Source: Planctomycetales bacterium (GTDB lineage Bacteria; Planctomycetota; Planctomycetia; Planctomycetales; Planctomycetaceae). From it: DNA of 64,000 nucleotides. Location: NCBI GenBank assembly GCA_028285345.1, contig JANQPT010000048.1, positions 45,030 through 109,029 on the forward strand, in the 5' to 3' direction. Positions 38,058 to 46,758 of the stretch are shown here, piece after piece (position 1 is the first letter of the stretch; each line of letters opens with the position of its first letter). The notes under the pieces were generated by a model. The model saw nothing but the letters and a program-made list of their open reading frames with translations, had not been told where the DNA came from and searched no databases. A program made the position numbers and the translations under genes.

Positions 38058-38122
38058 CAAGCCTTTAGCGGATTCACAACTTGGGACGTACGTCGCGGCA
38101 CTTCGTCGGCGCGCATTCGTCC

Positions 38123-41100
38123 TCAACGTTCGATCATCACCGTCGCCAGATCGTGCATTTCCTGGTCGTCGGCCAAGACGACGACCTTTTGAGCGACGCG
38201 TTCACCTTCAGTTCCCCAGTTTTCATAGATCGTCGCATACACTTTCGTTCGCGCTGACGTACGATTGCGGTTGCCGGAATAGAATTTGGCCCGGATCACG
38301 TACTTGCCGTGGATCGCTTTGGGCAGCCGAAACATCTCCGGTCCGTAACCCTGTGTGACGTCGTCGGTCAGTTTTCCGCCGATCTTCGTCTCAGCGTTTT
38401 CGTAGTAGCACTCCTCACCGTTGGGATCGATTACGTGCAGGTCGATGTCGGTCGCGTCCGTGTTCCACATTATGCTCACCAGCAGATCGACCGGCTCATT
38501 CGCGCGATACTTTTCGCCGAGCGTCTTGAGCCGGGCGTCGGCGAACTCGGTGAGACTCGTCTCAAGCTCCCCTGCCGCAATCCGACGCAGCAATGAGACG
38601 TACTCCAACCCCACCACTTCGTCAAACGCGCCGAAACGAGAGTCCCACTTCCCCGCCAAGGCAATTTCGTAATACGCAATCGCCAGGTCGATTTTGTCGA
38701 TGCTTGCCAGACAACGGGCGATGGCGTGGTAAGTTTGCGGTTCGTCCGGACGGTTTGTCGCGACGCGTCGAATCAGACCGTATGCCTCACCGCCCAGCCC
38801 CCACTGCATCGCGGTAAACCCCAAATCACGCTCCAAGGCGGAGTCGCCCGGATTTCGCTCCACGAGCGAACTCAACACCCGAATGCCGTCCGCCGGTCCC
38901 CACTCCTCCCTGCGGCGCGCCGCTTCTCGCACGATTGCGTCATAGTCGAGTTCCTGTTCAGACAGAACTTTCTGGAACTCAGGCGGCACACCTTCTCTCG
39001 TCCGCTGCCGGCAGACCAGCGGCGGCGAAGTAACCACAAAGTTCTCCGCAGGGAGTCCCTCCAACGCGAGCCGTAGCGCTGTCGAGACGCGCAGTTCCAC
39101 ATTGGGAAGTTTTTCCAACTTCTCGAGCCATGCGAGGAACGCCGAGCGGGGATCTCCCGTTTGGTTGCCCAGTGATTTCAGCGTGGCGGCAACAATCCCC
39201 GCCGCCCCGTTTTGCTTTACAACGAGTGAGTCTTCCTGCGGTTTGATGTTATACCGCTCGTAATCCTCCTCGCTCTCCAACATCAACAACGAACAGGTCT
39301 GACCGGGCACGCGGAAGTGCCGGGCATACGCGGCGGAGAATTCTTCTGTGGCATTGGTAAACGATTCTAACTGCGCAACGGCGATTCGCCCGTAAGCCCG
39401 CGACGCGAGTTCCGAATCCAAGACTCGATCAATCTTCACCCGCAGCTTTTGAGTTTCGCCACTCCGGCTGAGACTGAAGATGATCTCCGGATGATCTCCG
39501 GCAGGGCGGCCGCGGCCCGCCAACAATAGCTCCTGGCCGGGAAATAACGTCGTGGGACGACCTGCAATGAGCAGATCGCCGCCGCCGGCAACTTCCACGC
39601 TGTCGACCTGCCAAGCCTGTCTGCGATGCGCAACAGCCGCCTCGCTAATCTGGTCATCGCCAACCACTGTAACCAGGCCGCCGCCGCTCTCCCGCGCGAG
39701 ATGAGACAGCACGCGGTCGTCCGTCCCGCTCAGCCCAGTCGTATAGGCGAATAACGACCCCGTCCCGGCTGACTTCAGCCGCCCAGAGAGTGCGTACAGA
39801 TCGCTCTCGCCCCATGTCGCGGCCCCGTCGCTCAACAGAAACAGGTCGCCCGCCTCTTGCCAGTCCGCCTCTTCCACCGCGACCAGCGCGCCGCCCAGAT
39901 TCGTCGCTCCTTCCAGCGAAAGCGTATCGGCGAATTTCAACAGGGCGTCAACGTTTTCTGCATCGTTCGCGACATAGCCCTCCTGCCACCAGAACGCCTC
40001 GACGTTGAAAAACAGCACCGCAAACTCCCGCATCGAATCCCGGTTCTGCTCCAGAATCGAGCGCAGTAGTTTCAACCAAATGTTGAAGCGGTCCGGGTTG
40101 CTGCTCAGCGAGGTGTCCACCAAAAAAACAGCCCGCTGCGATCCGCTCGAATTCTCCACAGCCGGCACGTCAGGCCGCACGCGCGTGGCGAAATACTCCT
40201 CACCACCGACATCCTTCCCCGCCAACATCAGCGTGCCGGGATTGTCGATGCGAACCGTGATCTCGCGGACGGTGGGATCATCAAACCGATAGCGTTTGCC
40301 GCTATCTGCTGTGACCGCCTCCGCGTCGGGAGTGACAGTCACGCTGCTGCCGGGAATCGAGGCCAGGCTGAGATCGGTCACCGAAGTTGGAACTTCCGGA
40401 AGTTCCAGCCGATAGAAGAGCGCATCGCCGGCGGAGACCAGCGGGACGTCGTAACCGATGACGATGCGGTGTAACTTCTGCGGCGCCAGCGGAAAGACCG
40501 ACGCGGAAAACACACCCGCCCCGGACCATTCGACCAGCGCCGGATCGACGCTGCGGCGGACGGTGTCGCGGTACGAGTAGGACGCCCGTTCACGCGGCAC
40601 AATCCGCGCCACCTGCGGATCGGTCCACCGCTCTTCCCGCACTGCCAGGATCTGTTCCGGTGCGGTTGTCGACGTCTGTAAATCCTCGACGTTGAAAAAC
40701 GCGAGTTGCGGCACGCGCTGGTTTTCCAACTCATAACCGGTCTGGCCGAACGCAAAGAAATCGAGCGACGCGCCGCTGGGCAGCCGGATCTGAAAGCTCC
40801 CCTCCAATTGGCGGTCTTTGTCGTTGTAGTAGAAACAATCAAGCAGCACTCGCGCCCGAAACCCGTCAATCCGCACATCCGCCTGCAACCCCTTGAGCGG
40901 CAATTCGTCGTCGTCGCCCACTTTTAGCCGGGAGGTGTTCGGGAGGATCTGCGAGCGCTTCCAAGTGCCCGTGGTTGGCACAGACGACTTCGGCTGTCCA
41001 GGAGTTATGCCGAAACCGGATTGGCGAAATGGAATGTCGAGGTCGGGCTGAAATCGTTCGAGGTTAGGGGGAATAGTCGCACCAAACCCACCCCCACCAA

Positions 41101-41365
41101 ACCCTCTGCCCCCAACCAACACGCCAGCCTCGGCCCCTAGTTGGCCTTGAAGCTCCAGTGAGGCGGCCACCGCTCCGACCACGGAGGGTTCGCCAACTTG
41201 TTCCCATGTCTCTGTTTCAATCGCGCCCTGAAGCGAGTCCATATCAGGGCTCGACTCGCTCTTGGCAGCTGCCGGCGAATCCGCCTTCTGTCCCGCTTGG
41301 TCGTCGGCGCCGCAGCCGAGCGACAATAAGGCCAAAATCAACAATCCGGGAATGACGTTCCGCAT
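38123..41365 (-). CDS. VIT/vWA lipoprotein with TPR-like and DUF2135 regions
   Basis: 1080 residues. Lipobox LSLGC (Cys18) after a short signal; an AGGAG site precedes the ATG by about nine bases. The outer part contains a Gly-rich stretch (VGGRGFGGGGFG) and a VIT domain near residues 160-290 (LKGLQADVRIDGFRARVLLDCFYYNDKDRQLEGSFQIRLPSGASL). A von Willebrand A domain starts near residue 410 with the metal-site motif DTSLS (DxSxS) in VFLVDTSLSSNPDRFNIW. TPR-like helices come near residues 830-950 (AMQWGLGGEAYGLIRRVATNRPDEPQTYHAIA). The last 110 residues match DUF2135/YfaP (VSIMWNTDATDIDLHVIDPNGEECYYEN). The domain order is that of planctomycete outer-surface adhesion or assembly proteins. Function not known. 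Confidence 0.83.
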   Translation of the reverse strand: MRNVIPGLLILALLSLGCGADDQAGQKADSPAAAKSESSPDMDSLQGAIETETWEQVGEPSVVGAVAASLELQGQLGAEAGVLVGGRGFGGGGFGATIPPNLERFQPDLDIPFRQSGFGITPGQPKSSVPTTGTWKRSQILPNTSRLKVGDDDELPLKGLQADVRIDGFRARVLLDCFYYNDKDRQLEGSFQIRLPSGASLDFFAFGQTGYELENQRVPQLAFFNVEDLQTSTTAPEQILAVREERWTDPQVARIVPRERASYSYRDTVRRSVDPALVEWSGAGVFSASVFPLAPQKLHRIVIGYDVPLVSAGDALFYRLELPEVPTSVTDLSLASIPGSSVTVTPDAEAVTADSGKRYRFDDPTVREITVRIDNPGTLMLAGKDVGGEEYFATRVRPDVPAVENSSGSQRAVFLVDTSLSSNPDRFNIWLKLLRSILEQNRDSMREFAVLFFNVEAFWWQEGYVANDAENVDALLKFADTLSLEGATNLGGALVAVEEADWQEAGDLFLLSDGAATWGESDLYALSGRLKSAGTGSLFAYTTGLSGTDDRVLSHLARESGGGLVTVVGDDQISEAAVAHRRQAWQVDSVEVAGGGDLLIAGRPTTLFPGQELLLAGRGRPAGDHPEIIFSLSRSGETQKLRVKIDRVLDSELASRAYGRIAVAQLESFTNATEEFSAAYARHFRVPGQTCSLLMLESEEDYERYNIKPQEDSLVVKQNGAAGIVAATLKSLGNQTGDPRSAFLAWLEKLEKLPNVELRVSTALRLALEGLPAENFVVTSPPLVCRQRTREGVPPEFQKVLSEQELDYDAIVREAARRREEWGPADGIRVLSSLVERNPGDSALERDLGFTAMQWGLGGEAYGLIRRVATNRPDEPQTYHAIARCLASIDKIDLAIAYYEIALAGKWDSRFGAFDEVVGLEYVSLLRRIAAGELETSLTEFADARLKTLGEKYRANEPVDLLVSIMWNTDATDIDLHVIDPNGEECYYENAETKIGGKLTDDVTQGYGPEMFRLPKAIHGKYVIRAKFYSGNRNRTSARTKVYATIYENWGTEGERVAQKVVVLADDQEMHDLATVMIER

Positions 41366-41649
41366 AGCGCTCTCCTAGGAAACAACGAGGTCAGCCGGTT
41401 GCCAAAGGCGTCTTCTGTTAGATACAAGGATCCTCTCATTAGATGCAGCGTCAACGTCCAGAATTCCCGCAATTTTGCAGAAATCGCCCCGGCGCGAATT
41501 GTAAGCTGCAGCCGTGGCACAAACCACGTCAGTTGATCGTGATCACCCCACTGCAAATCGTCGACGGCAAATTCGGCTTCAACTCCGCTGGTCCGCGTTG
41601 TTAGAGTATCGTTGCTGATTTCGGATAGTTCCGGCGGCATTATCCCCAC
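41338..41649 (-). CDS. Possible small protein overlapping the vWA gene start
   Basis: Up to 103 residues, overlapping the first 28 bases of the VIT/vWA gene. The start could be at 41649 or at the nearby Met three residues in (MPPELSEISNDTL). Residues such as EAEFAVDDLQWGDHDQLTWFV and the codon choice (many GAA, GCC, GAC, CTG) look coding rather than random, but I recognise no family and no signal peptide. It may be translated as a leader of the vWA transcript, or be a chance frame. Confidence 0.25.
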   Translation of the reverse strand: MGIMPPELSEISNDTLTTRTSGVEAEFAVDDLQWGDHDQLTWFVPRLQLTIRAGAISAKLREFWTLTLHLMRGSLYLTEDAFGNRLTSLFPRRALCGTSFPDC

Positions 41650-41754
41650 CCGAACGAAGGGCAGTCACTCAGATCGACCTGTGCCTGGACTTTGTCGCAT
41701 CGTGCATGTCAATCGACTCTGATTGCCATTGCGGTTCCTAAGAGGAGCGACATC

Positions 41755-44043
41755 ATGCGCCTGATTTACCGTCTTTGGCCCCTGACCGCGTTCATTGTGC
41801 TTTTGCTTTTGACGGGCCCAGCGCAGTCGGCAGATGATCCGCCTCGGCGCGAGGCGCAGCAAGCTGTGTTGCGGTTCGTCGAAGCCGCTCCCGAGCACTA
41901 CCTGGAGTGGCCTCGCCATTTTCGCAAGTTTATTGACTCGCAGCCGCAGCGCAAGGTCGATCTGCTGATTGCCGCATTGCAATTCGAAGAAACGGCTCGT
42001 GAGGCGTGCGAACTGCTAGCAGAGATGGGAGAAGACGCCGAAGCGGCCGTGCCTGCGCTGGTCAAGCACTTGAGGAATCCGTATCCGTCGAGCGCTGGAA
42101 CGTATATCGCACTTGGCAGAATTGGTCGGCGTCCGGATATCGCTGTCCCTGCTCTGACAGAGGGAGTCCGTCATGGAGACGACTCAACGTCACTGGCACT
42201 GGGTCTCTTTGGCCCAGGGGCAGTTGAGGCGGAACAGGTGCTGGTCAAAACCGTTGCCACGAAGCCATGGCATCCCGCCCGCTGGGCACTGTGGCGGATT
42301 GCACCAGAGCGTCATCCCGACCCGATGCCGGAATATCTTGCCATGCTTCAGGCTGATCCCAACTCCCGGATCAGAACCGCGAAGTCACTGCGATGGATCA
42401 AACCTGAATTGAAGTGGTTACCGAAGATGATCCCGTCCTTGGCCGATCAGGATGAAGACGTCCGTGAACCGATGATCGCCGCGATCGCGCAGTTCGGACC
42501 GCAGGCTATTTCGGAAATCGCAAAACATTTCGGGCACGAGAATCCACACATCAGACTCGGTGCGATCCGTGCGGTGGGAATGATGGGCGACCAAGCGGAG
42601 GCGGCAGTGCCCGCCTTGTCGGCCCAATTGGATAATGACTCCGCATCGATTCGGTCGGCGGCTGCCGGAGCGTTGGAAGAGATCATTTGCGATCGAGGCC
42701 ATGATCGTGCGGTCGATGCCTTAATTCGTGTGGCGCGGGAGGATAAAAGTGAAGATGTTCGCACGAACGCGTTCATTACACTCAGCCCGCGGAGAGCAGA
42801 TTTGGAGACAGTGCTCCCCGCATTGCTTGGCGGGATCTCCGATCCATCAGAAGCCATTCAGTATCGCGCCTGCGAAAGTTTGGCCGCCTACGAAGACCTG
42901 GCTGCGCCGGCGATTCCGGCGCTAATCCGCCGACTCAAGCATCCCAAGCAGCCCATCGATGCACGTTACGGACCGATTTCCGTATTGGCGGCGGTCGGAC
43001 AACCTGCGGAACAACCGCTGCTGGAGCTGCTCACTGACGAAAAACCACATGTTCGCTATTCAGCAGCCTATGCTTTGGCGGAGATTCAATCAGAACCATC
43101 GGACGAGGCCATTCGCATTCTTGCCCAGCAGCTCGACGATGAGACTAACGGCTACTTCGCTCAACATCTGTTAGGAGACCTGGGCCCCAAATCCGCCGCG
43201 GCTGTTCCAGTCTTAGTGCAATTGCTTCAAACGAATTACTCCGATCTCAATCAAGGCTTTAGCACACCCGCCTCGAATTCCCTTTCCGTGCTGTCGACAA
43301 TCGGCAGTGAGGCCAAAGACGCGATTCCAATATTGCGGCGCGTGCTCATTGACAAAGACCTCGACGTGTACAGTCGCAAAGTCGCGGCACGGGCGCTCGG
43401 AAACATCGGCCCTGACGCGAAAGAGGCCGTGCCGGCACTTATCAAGGCGCTGCGAGACATCCAGATCGACCAAGATCATGGATTGAAGTTTAGCTTGAAC
43501 GGAGTAACCGCTGGCGATAAGACCGTCTGGTTGCGCGGCGAAGCGGCGCTGGCGCTGGGAAAAATCGGGGACAAGCGCGCTGTGCACGACTTGATTAAGG
43601 CGCTCGACGACTACGGCAGCTTCACCAGATCACTCAACGCAGAGACGATCTACATCATGCGCATGTTCTACGATGTGCGTGTGGAAGCAGCCCACGCGCT
43701 GGCGTTGATTGACTCGAAGGTTGTGCAGGCCGCACTTCCTACATTGGAAAGGGCGTTTGACGAGGAATTGCGGCGGAATGAAGACACTTTGATGGCGACC
43801 GCCAGGGCGTATCTTGCTTTCGCAGTCGCGCGGCATCTTCCAAAACGGCGCGATCAAGCGCTACAGGTGATCGTAACGATGCTGGAATCAAGGGAACTTC
43901 AATTCCGTGCACTTGCGGCAGACGTACTCGGTCAGATCGGGCCGCCGGCGCGGGCGGCGATTCCGCAACTCCAGCGGGCCGCCTTCGACTATCAACCATA
44001 TGTCCGTAAACGGGCCCAGGCGGCATTGGACCTGATCCAGTGA
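41755..44043 (+). CDS. HEAT-repeat protein with signal peptide
   Basis: About 762 residues from the ATG at 41755, which follows an AAGAGGAG ribosome site and starts a signal peptide (MRLIYRLWPLTAFIVLLLLTGPAQSA). An in-frame start at 41692 is weaker. Nearly all of the protein is HEAT/PBS-lyase-type repeats, in units of about 31-35 residues: ACELLAEMGEDAEAAVPALVKHL, AIRAVGMMGDQAEAAVPALSAQL, AARALGNIGPDAKEAVPALIKAL and AADVLGQIGPPARAAIPQLQRAA. It is a long helical solenoid for protein binding on the periplasmic side. A second HEAT-type lipoprotein lies at 2.9 kb in this window. Confidence 0.85.
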   Translation: MRLIYRLWPLTAFIVLLLLTGPAQSADDPPRREAQQAVLRFVEAAPEHYLEWPRHFRKFIDSQPQRKVDLLIAALQFEETAREACELLAEMGEDAEAAVPALVKHLRNPYPSSAGTYIALGRIGRRPDIAVPALTEGVRHGDDSTSLALGLFGPGAVEAEQVLVKTVATKPWHPARWALWRIAPERHPDPMPEYLAMLQADPNSRIRTAKSLRWIKPELKWLPKMIPSLADQDEDVREPMIAAIAQFGPQAISEIAKHFGHENPHIRLGAIRAVGMMGDQAEAAVPALSAQLDNDSASIRSAAAGALEEIICDRGHDRAVDALIRVAREDKSEDVRTNAFITLSPRRADLETVLPALLGGISDPSEAIQYRACESLAAYEDLAAPAIPALIRRLKHPKQPIDARYGPISVLAAVGQPAEQPLLELLTDEKPHVRYSAAYALAEIQSEPSDEAIRILAQQLDDETNGYFAQHLLGDLGPKSAAAVPVLVQLLQTNYSDLNQGFSTPASNSLSVLSTIGSEAKDAIPILRRVLIDKDLDVYSRKVAARALGNIGPDAKEAVPALIKALRDIQIDQDHGLKFSLNGVTAGDKTVWLRGEAALALGKIGDKRAVHDLIKALDDYGSFTRSLNAETIYIMRMFYDVRVEAAHALALIDSKVVQAALPTLERAFDEELRRNEDTLMATARAYLAFAVARHLPKRRDQALQVIVTMLESRELQFRALAADVLGQIGPPARAAIPQLQRAAFDYQPYVRKRAQAALDLIQ

Positions 44044-44188
44044 TCGAATCAGTCCATGACGACTAGAGTCGCTCCAATTTTCACCACTTCCGCGCCACAT
44101 TCTCGCGGCGTCGGCGTTTCATCTGTAACTGCGTGACCAACACACCACGCCACTCACTGAAACGCTCCAGCCATAAAGAATGTGAAAC

Positions 44189-45061
44189 ATGAGCAACGCG
44201 AATACTCCGAATCGATCGCTGGCCGTTGAAAACCTGGAAGACCGCCGGTTGATGGCCGCTTCGATCGACCTTCTCGGATCGACCGTCGAAATCAATGGAA
44301 CCGACGGAAACGACATCGCCTATGTCCGTTACGTCGGAAGTCAACTCGAAGCCGTCGTGATTCCGCACGCCGACTACAGCCAGCGGATGACGAGCACGTT
44401 TAACGTCGCGGATGTCCACAAAGTTCTGATGCGCGGCTTCAGCGGCAACGACAGCCTCTACAACTACACGAACATCGATTCAGAGATCTATGGCGGTCGG
44501 GGCGACGATTACCTCCGCGGCGGAAATGGCAACGACACAATCATGGGGCTTCAGGATGAAGATGTCATCTTCGGCTACGGCGGAAACGATTTACTGCATG
44601 GCGATAACGACTACGTTCGCCATTGGGGAGAGGACGACCGCATCTATGGGGGCGACGGAGATGACACTATCTACGGCGAAGGTGGAGACGACCTGCTCCG
44701 CGGGGGTAACGGCAACGATCGCATCAACGGCGATTTCGGCGACGACGCGATCTACGGTGAGGCGGGAAATGACCGCCTGATTGGAGCTGACGATGACGAT
44801 GCCCTCTATGGGGGTCTCGGCAGGGACACGCTCTCAGGAAACGCCGGTGACGACTACCTCGACGGCGGGGACGACGGCATCGTTGATCAACTCTGGGGTG
44901 GGAGCGGCCGGGATATGTTCGTCAGCAACGGCGGGTTTCAGAGCAGATGGGGCTTCTACTCGTGGCACTCCGACAGCATTAACGACTACTCCGCCATGGA
45001 CGACACGATCATCGGACCGGCCTTGATGGTGCAGACGCCGACTTTCACGTTGAATTGGTAG
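44189..45061 (+). CDS. RTX-type calcium-binding protein
   Basis: 290 residues. The N-terminus carries NLEDRRLMAASIDLLG, the planctomycete LEPR/LEDRRLMA-type motif placed before many exported proteins, here in place of a normal signal. From about residue 95 on there is an array of RTX nonapeptides: YGGRGDDYLRGGNGNDTIMG, YGGDGDDTIYGEGGDDLLRGGNGNDRING and YGGLGRDTLSGNAGDDYLDGG. Each GGxGxDxxx unit binds calcium and folds only outside the cell. No toxin, protease or lipase head is fused, so it may be a stand-alone structural or matrix protein. A strong terminator follows. Confidence 0.85.
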   Translation: MSNANTPNRSLAVENLEDRRLMAASIDLLGSTVEINGTDGNDIAYVRYVGSQLEAVVIPHADYSQRMTSTFNVADVHKVLMRGFSGNDSLYNYTNIDSEIYGGRGDDYLRGGNGNDTIMGLQDEDVIFGYGGNDLLHGDNDYVRHWGEDDRIYGGDGDDTIYGEGGDDLLRGGNGNDRINGDFGDDAIYGEAGNDRLIGADDDDALYGGLGRDTLSGNAGDDYLDGGDDGIVDQLWGGSGRDMFVSNGGFQSRWGFYSWHSDSINDYSAMDDTIIGPALMVQTPTFTLNW

Positions 45062-45110
45062 TCTCACACGCGGCGACTGGTCGACGAACCGGTGTCAAAG
45101 ATGCACCGTA

Positions 45111-45141
45111 GGCGGCGTGAATCAATACTGTTCACGCCGCC
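45111..45141. terminator. Strong hairpin between convergent RTX and Hsp20 genes
   Basis: GGCGGCGTGAA (45111-45121) pairs perfectly with TTCACGCCGCC (45131-45141) around a nine-base loop. It lies between the stops of the convergent RTX and first Hsp20 genes. Confidence 0.65.
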
Positions 45142-45183
45142 CACGACCAAACCGGCATGTTACCCCCGTTCTGCTCACAGAAC

Positions 45184-45573
45184 TCATGCCGGAAGGACTT
45201 TGATTCTCTGGGCAAGTCGCGACTTTGCCTTGGGGAGCGTGACCTGAAGTACGCCGTCTTTGAGAGTGGCTTCAATCGCATCCTGCTCGATTTCCTCCGC
45301 GACCTTGAAGCTTCGCTGATATCGCCCGGTGTGGTATTCCACATACGCCGGCTCGACTCCCTCGAAGTCAAATCCGCACCGCTTCGCGTCGAGCGTCAGT
45401 ACGTGGTCTTCCAGCGTAACGTCCACATCGTCCTCGGAGACTCCGGGCATATCTGCCCTGAGAAACAATGCTTCATCGGTCTCGGTAATGTCAACAGAGG
45501 GATTGATGATCCGCTCTTCCGCTTCGGGAGTCGTAGAACACTTTCCCGATCCACATTTTTGATTTTGTGCCAT
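45184..45573 (-). CDS. Hsp20-family small heat shock protein
   Basis: 129 residues. An N-terminal Cys-containing, polar arm (MAQNQKCGSGKCSTTPEAEERI) is followed by an alpha-crystallin domain: VDITETDEALFLRADMPGVSEDDVDVTLEDHVLTLDAKR, then YQRSFKVAEEIEQDAIEATLKDGVLQVTLPKAK. The GVLxVxLPK core is intact. The C-terminal IxI motif region is short (RIKVLPA). It is an ATP-independent holdase. A second Hsp20 gene lies immediately upstream on the same strand, so the two are likely co-regulated. Confidence 0.93.
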   Translation of the reverse strand: MAQNQKCGSGKCSTTPEAEERIINPSVDITETDEALFLRADMPGVSEDDVDVTLEDHVLTLDAKRCGFDFEGVEPAYVEYHTGRYQRSFKVAEEIEQDAIEATLKDGVLQVTLPKAKSRLAQRIKVLPA

Positions 45574-45605
45574 GGTGGTTGCCTTCCTTTCTCAATATTG
45601 TCCGG

Positions 45606-45631
45606 CGGGATGAACCGGAGGGTTCATCCCG
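45606..45631 (-). other. Hairpin between two Hsp20 genes
   Basis: CGGGATGAACC (45606-45616) pairs with GGTTCATCCCG (45621-45631) around a GGAG loop. No T-run follows on the minus strand, so it may stabilise or process a shared mRNA rather than end it. Confidence 0.5.
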
Positions 45632-45648
45632 GTTGCGTTTCAATCAAT

Positions 45649-46101
45649 TCAGGATGCCCGTTTTACGGAAATCTTTTTCGGCTTGTGTTCCTCGGGCTTG
45701 TGCAAGACGACCGTCAATACTCCGCGGTCATACTCCGCCTCGGTCTTGGTCGAATCGACTTCGAACGGCAGTTGTAGCGTTCGCGAAAACGAACCGCTGT
45801 TGCGTTCGCGGCGGTGATATTTCTCGCCTTCCTGCAGGTCGTCCTCAGGACGTTTGCCGGTGAGGGTGACGACATCGCCGTTGATGGTGATGTCGAGATC
45901 GTCCACGTCGACCCCCGGCAACTCCGCCGTAATCACCAAGCGGTCTTCACGCGAAAGGACATTCATCGCGGGAAAGCTGCTACCGCCGGTGCGTACCGCG
46001 TCGGATAGGCCGGAGAAAATCCGATTCATTTCAAGCGGCAAGCGGTTCAACTCACCCCAAGGATCCCAATTTCTGCTTCGACGAAAAGTTGTGCTCAACA
46101 T
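45649..46101 (-). CDS. Hsp20-family small heat shock protein (second copy)
   Basis: 150 residues from the ATG at 46101, which has an AAGGAGAG ribosome site; the frame stays open to 46323 but that part is not protein-like. The N-terminal arm (RNWDPWGELNRLPLEMNRIFSGL) is typical of class A bacterial Hsp20. The crystallin domain reads NVLSREDRLVITAELPGVDVDDLDITINGDVVTLTGKR and GSFSRTLQLPFEVDSTKTEAEYDRGVLTVVLHKPEEHKPKKISV. The HKPEEHKPKKISV end holds the IxV/IxI-like tail. The two Hsp20 proteins differ clearly in arm and sequence, so they are not a recent duplication. Confidence 0.93.
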   Translation of the reverse strand: MLSTTFRRSRNWDPWGELNRLPLEMNRIFSGLSDAVRTGGSSFPAMNVLSREDRLVITAELPGVDVDDLDITINGDVVTLTGKRPEDDLQEGEKYHRRERNSGSFSRTLQLPFEVDSTKTEAEYDRGVLTVVLHKPEEHKPKKISVKRAS

Positions 46102-46455
46102 GTTCTCTCCTTCTGAAAAATAACGCTGATCTGAAATCTCTCCCCAAAGCGTGCCCCAATCTGTGTCGCTCTGGGGTTCTTTGGTTGCTGGCGAAGTACG
46201 GCATTTCATAATGCAATCAGCGTGCCGAAATCGTGTACATGGCGTGATGTCGCGGACCGGCGAATCACTCTCAGATGCAAGATGTCTTCCACATGCTGCT
46301 GTAGATTGCTGATTTGATTGCACTTACGCGAACGGCGGCGTTCGCCGGCTGCTGAATTCACGGCGACAAATCTCGCGGGAAACCGCTCCCGTATTCAGTG
46401 ACTTGCGGACGGACAAACTGCCAAATAGGCAGCCACATGACCAAACAACACAGGG

Positions 46456-46496
46456 TGCCAATTTGACACCCATTTCATAGCTGCCAATTTGACACC
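46456..46496. repeat. Direct repeat TGCCAATTTGACACC, two copies
   Basis: Exact 15-base copies lie at 46456-46470 and 46482-46496, a 26-base period. Such paired sequences may be operator half-sites or the multiple terminal repeats seen at some insertion-sequence ends. There is no transposase gene next to them. Confidence 0.7.
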
Positions 46497-46547
46497 AAGT
46501 AGATTCTGCGGTTCCAGTCGTAATTGTTGGGTAATCTATGACAAACA

Positions 46548-46562
46548 TATCTCATTGAGATA
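46548..46562. repeat. Palindrome TATCTCA-T-TGAGATA
   Basis: A perfect seven-base inverted repeat with a single central T. It lies 52 bases from the direct repeats and could be a regulator site; no regulator gene is near. Confidence 0.5.
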
Positions 46563-46758
46563 GAACGATTTATGAATGTTGCCGCCATTAGTATGAGCCG
46601 GTCTACGTCCGCCTCCGAATCTACAGAAACAGTCGCTTCTCCAGCGCTCAGCCGTTGATCGCAGTGGATCGCGACGCTGAACCGATCGATTTCGATCGAG
46701 CGGCGTACCAGGAGAATCGCTCACATTTCTGCACTTTCGGGTCAGCAAGGGCAATCGC

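Larger units (their letters stand above)
46102..46758. other. Intergenic region upstream of Hsp20, with two small repeats
   Basis: This 650-base stretch should contain the Hsp20 promoter on the minus strand. It has a 15-bp direct repeat (46456 and 46482) and a 15-base palindrome (46548-46562), annotated separately. I found no CIRCE element and no protein-like frame. Confidence 0.4.

Noticed and set aside
44470..44900. Repetitive DNA that could be a CRISPR or satellite
   Set aside because: The repeats are protein-level RTX nonapeptides with variable codons; no constant repeat with unique spacers.
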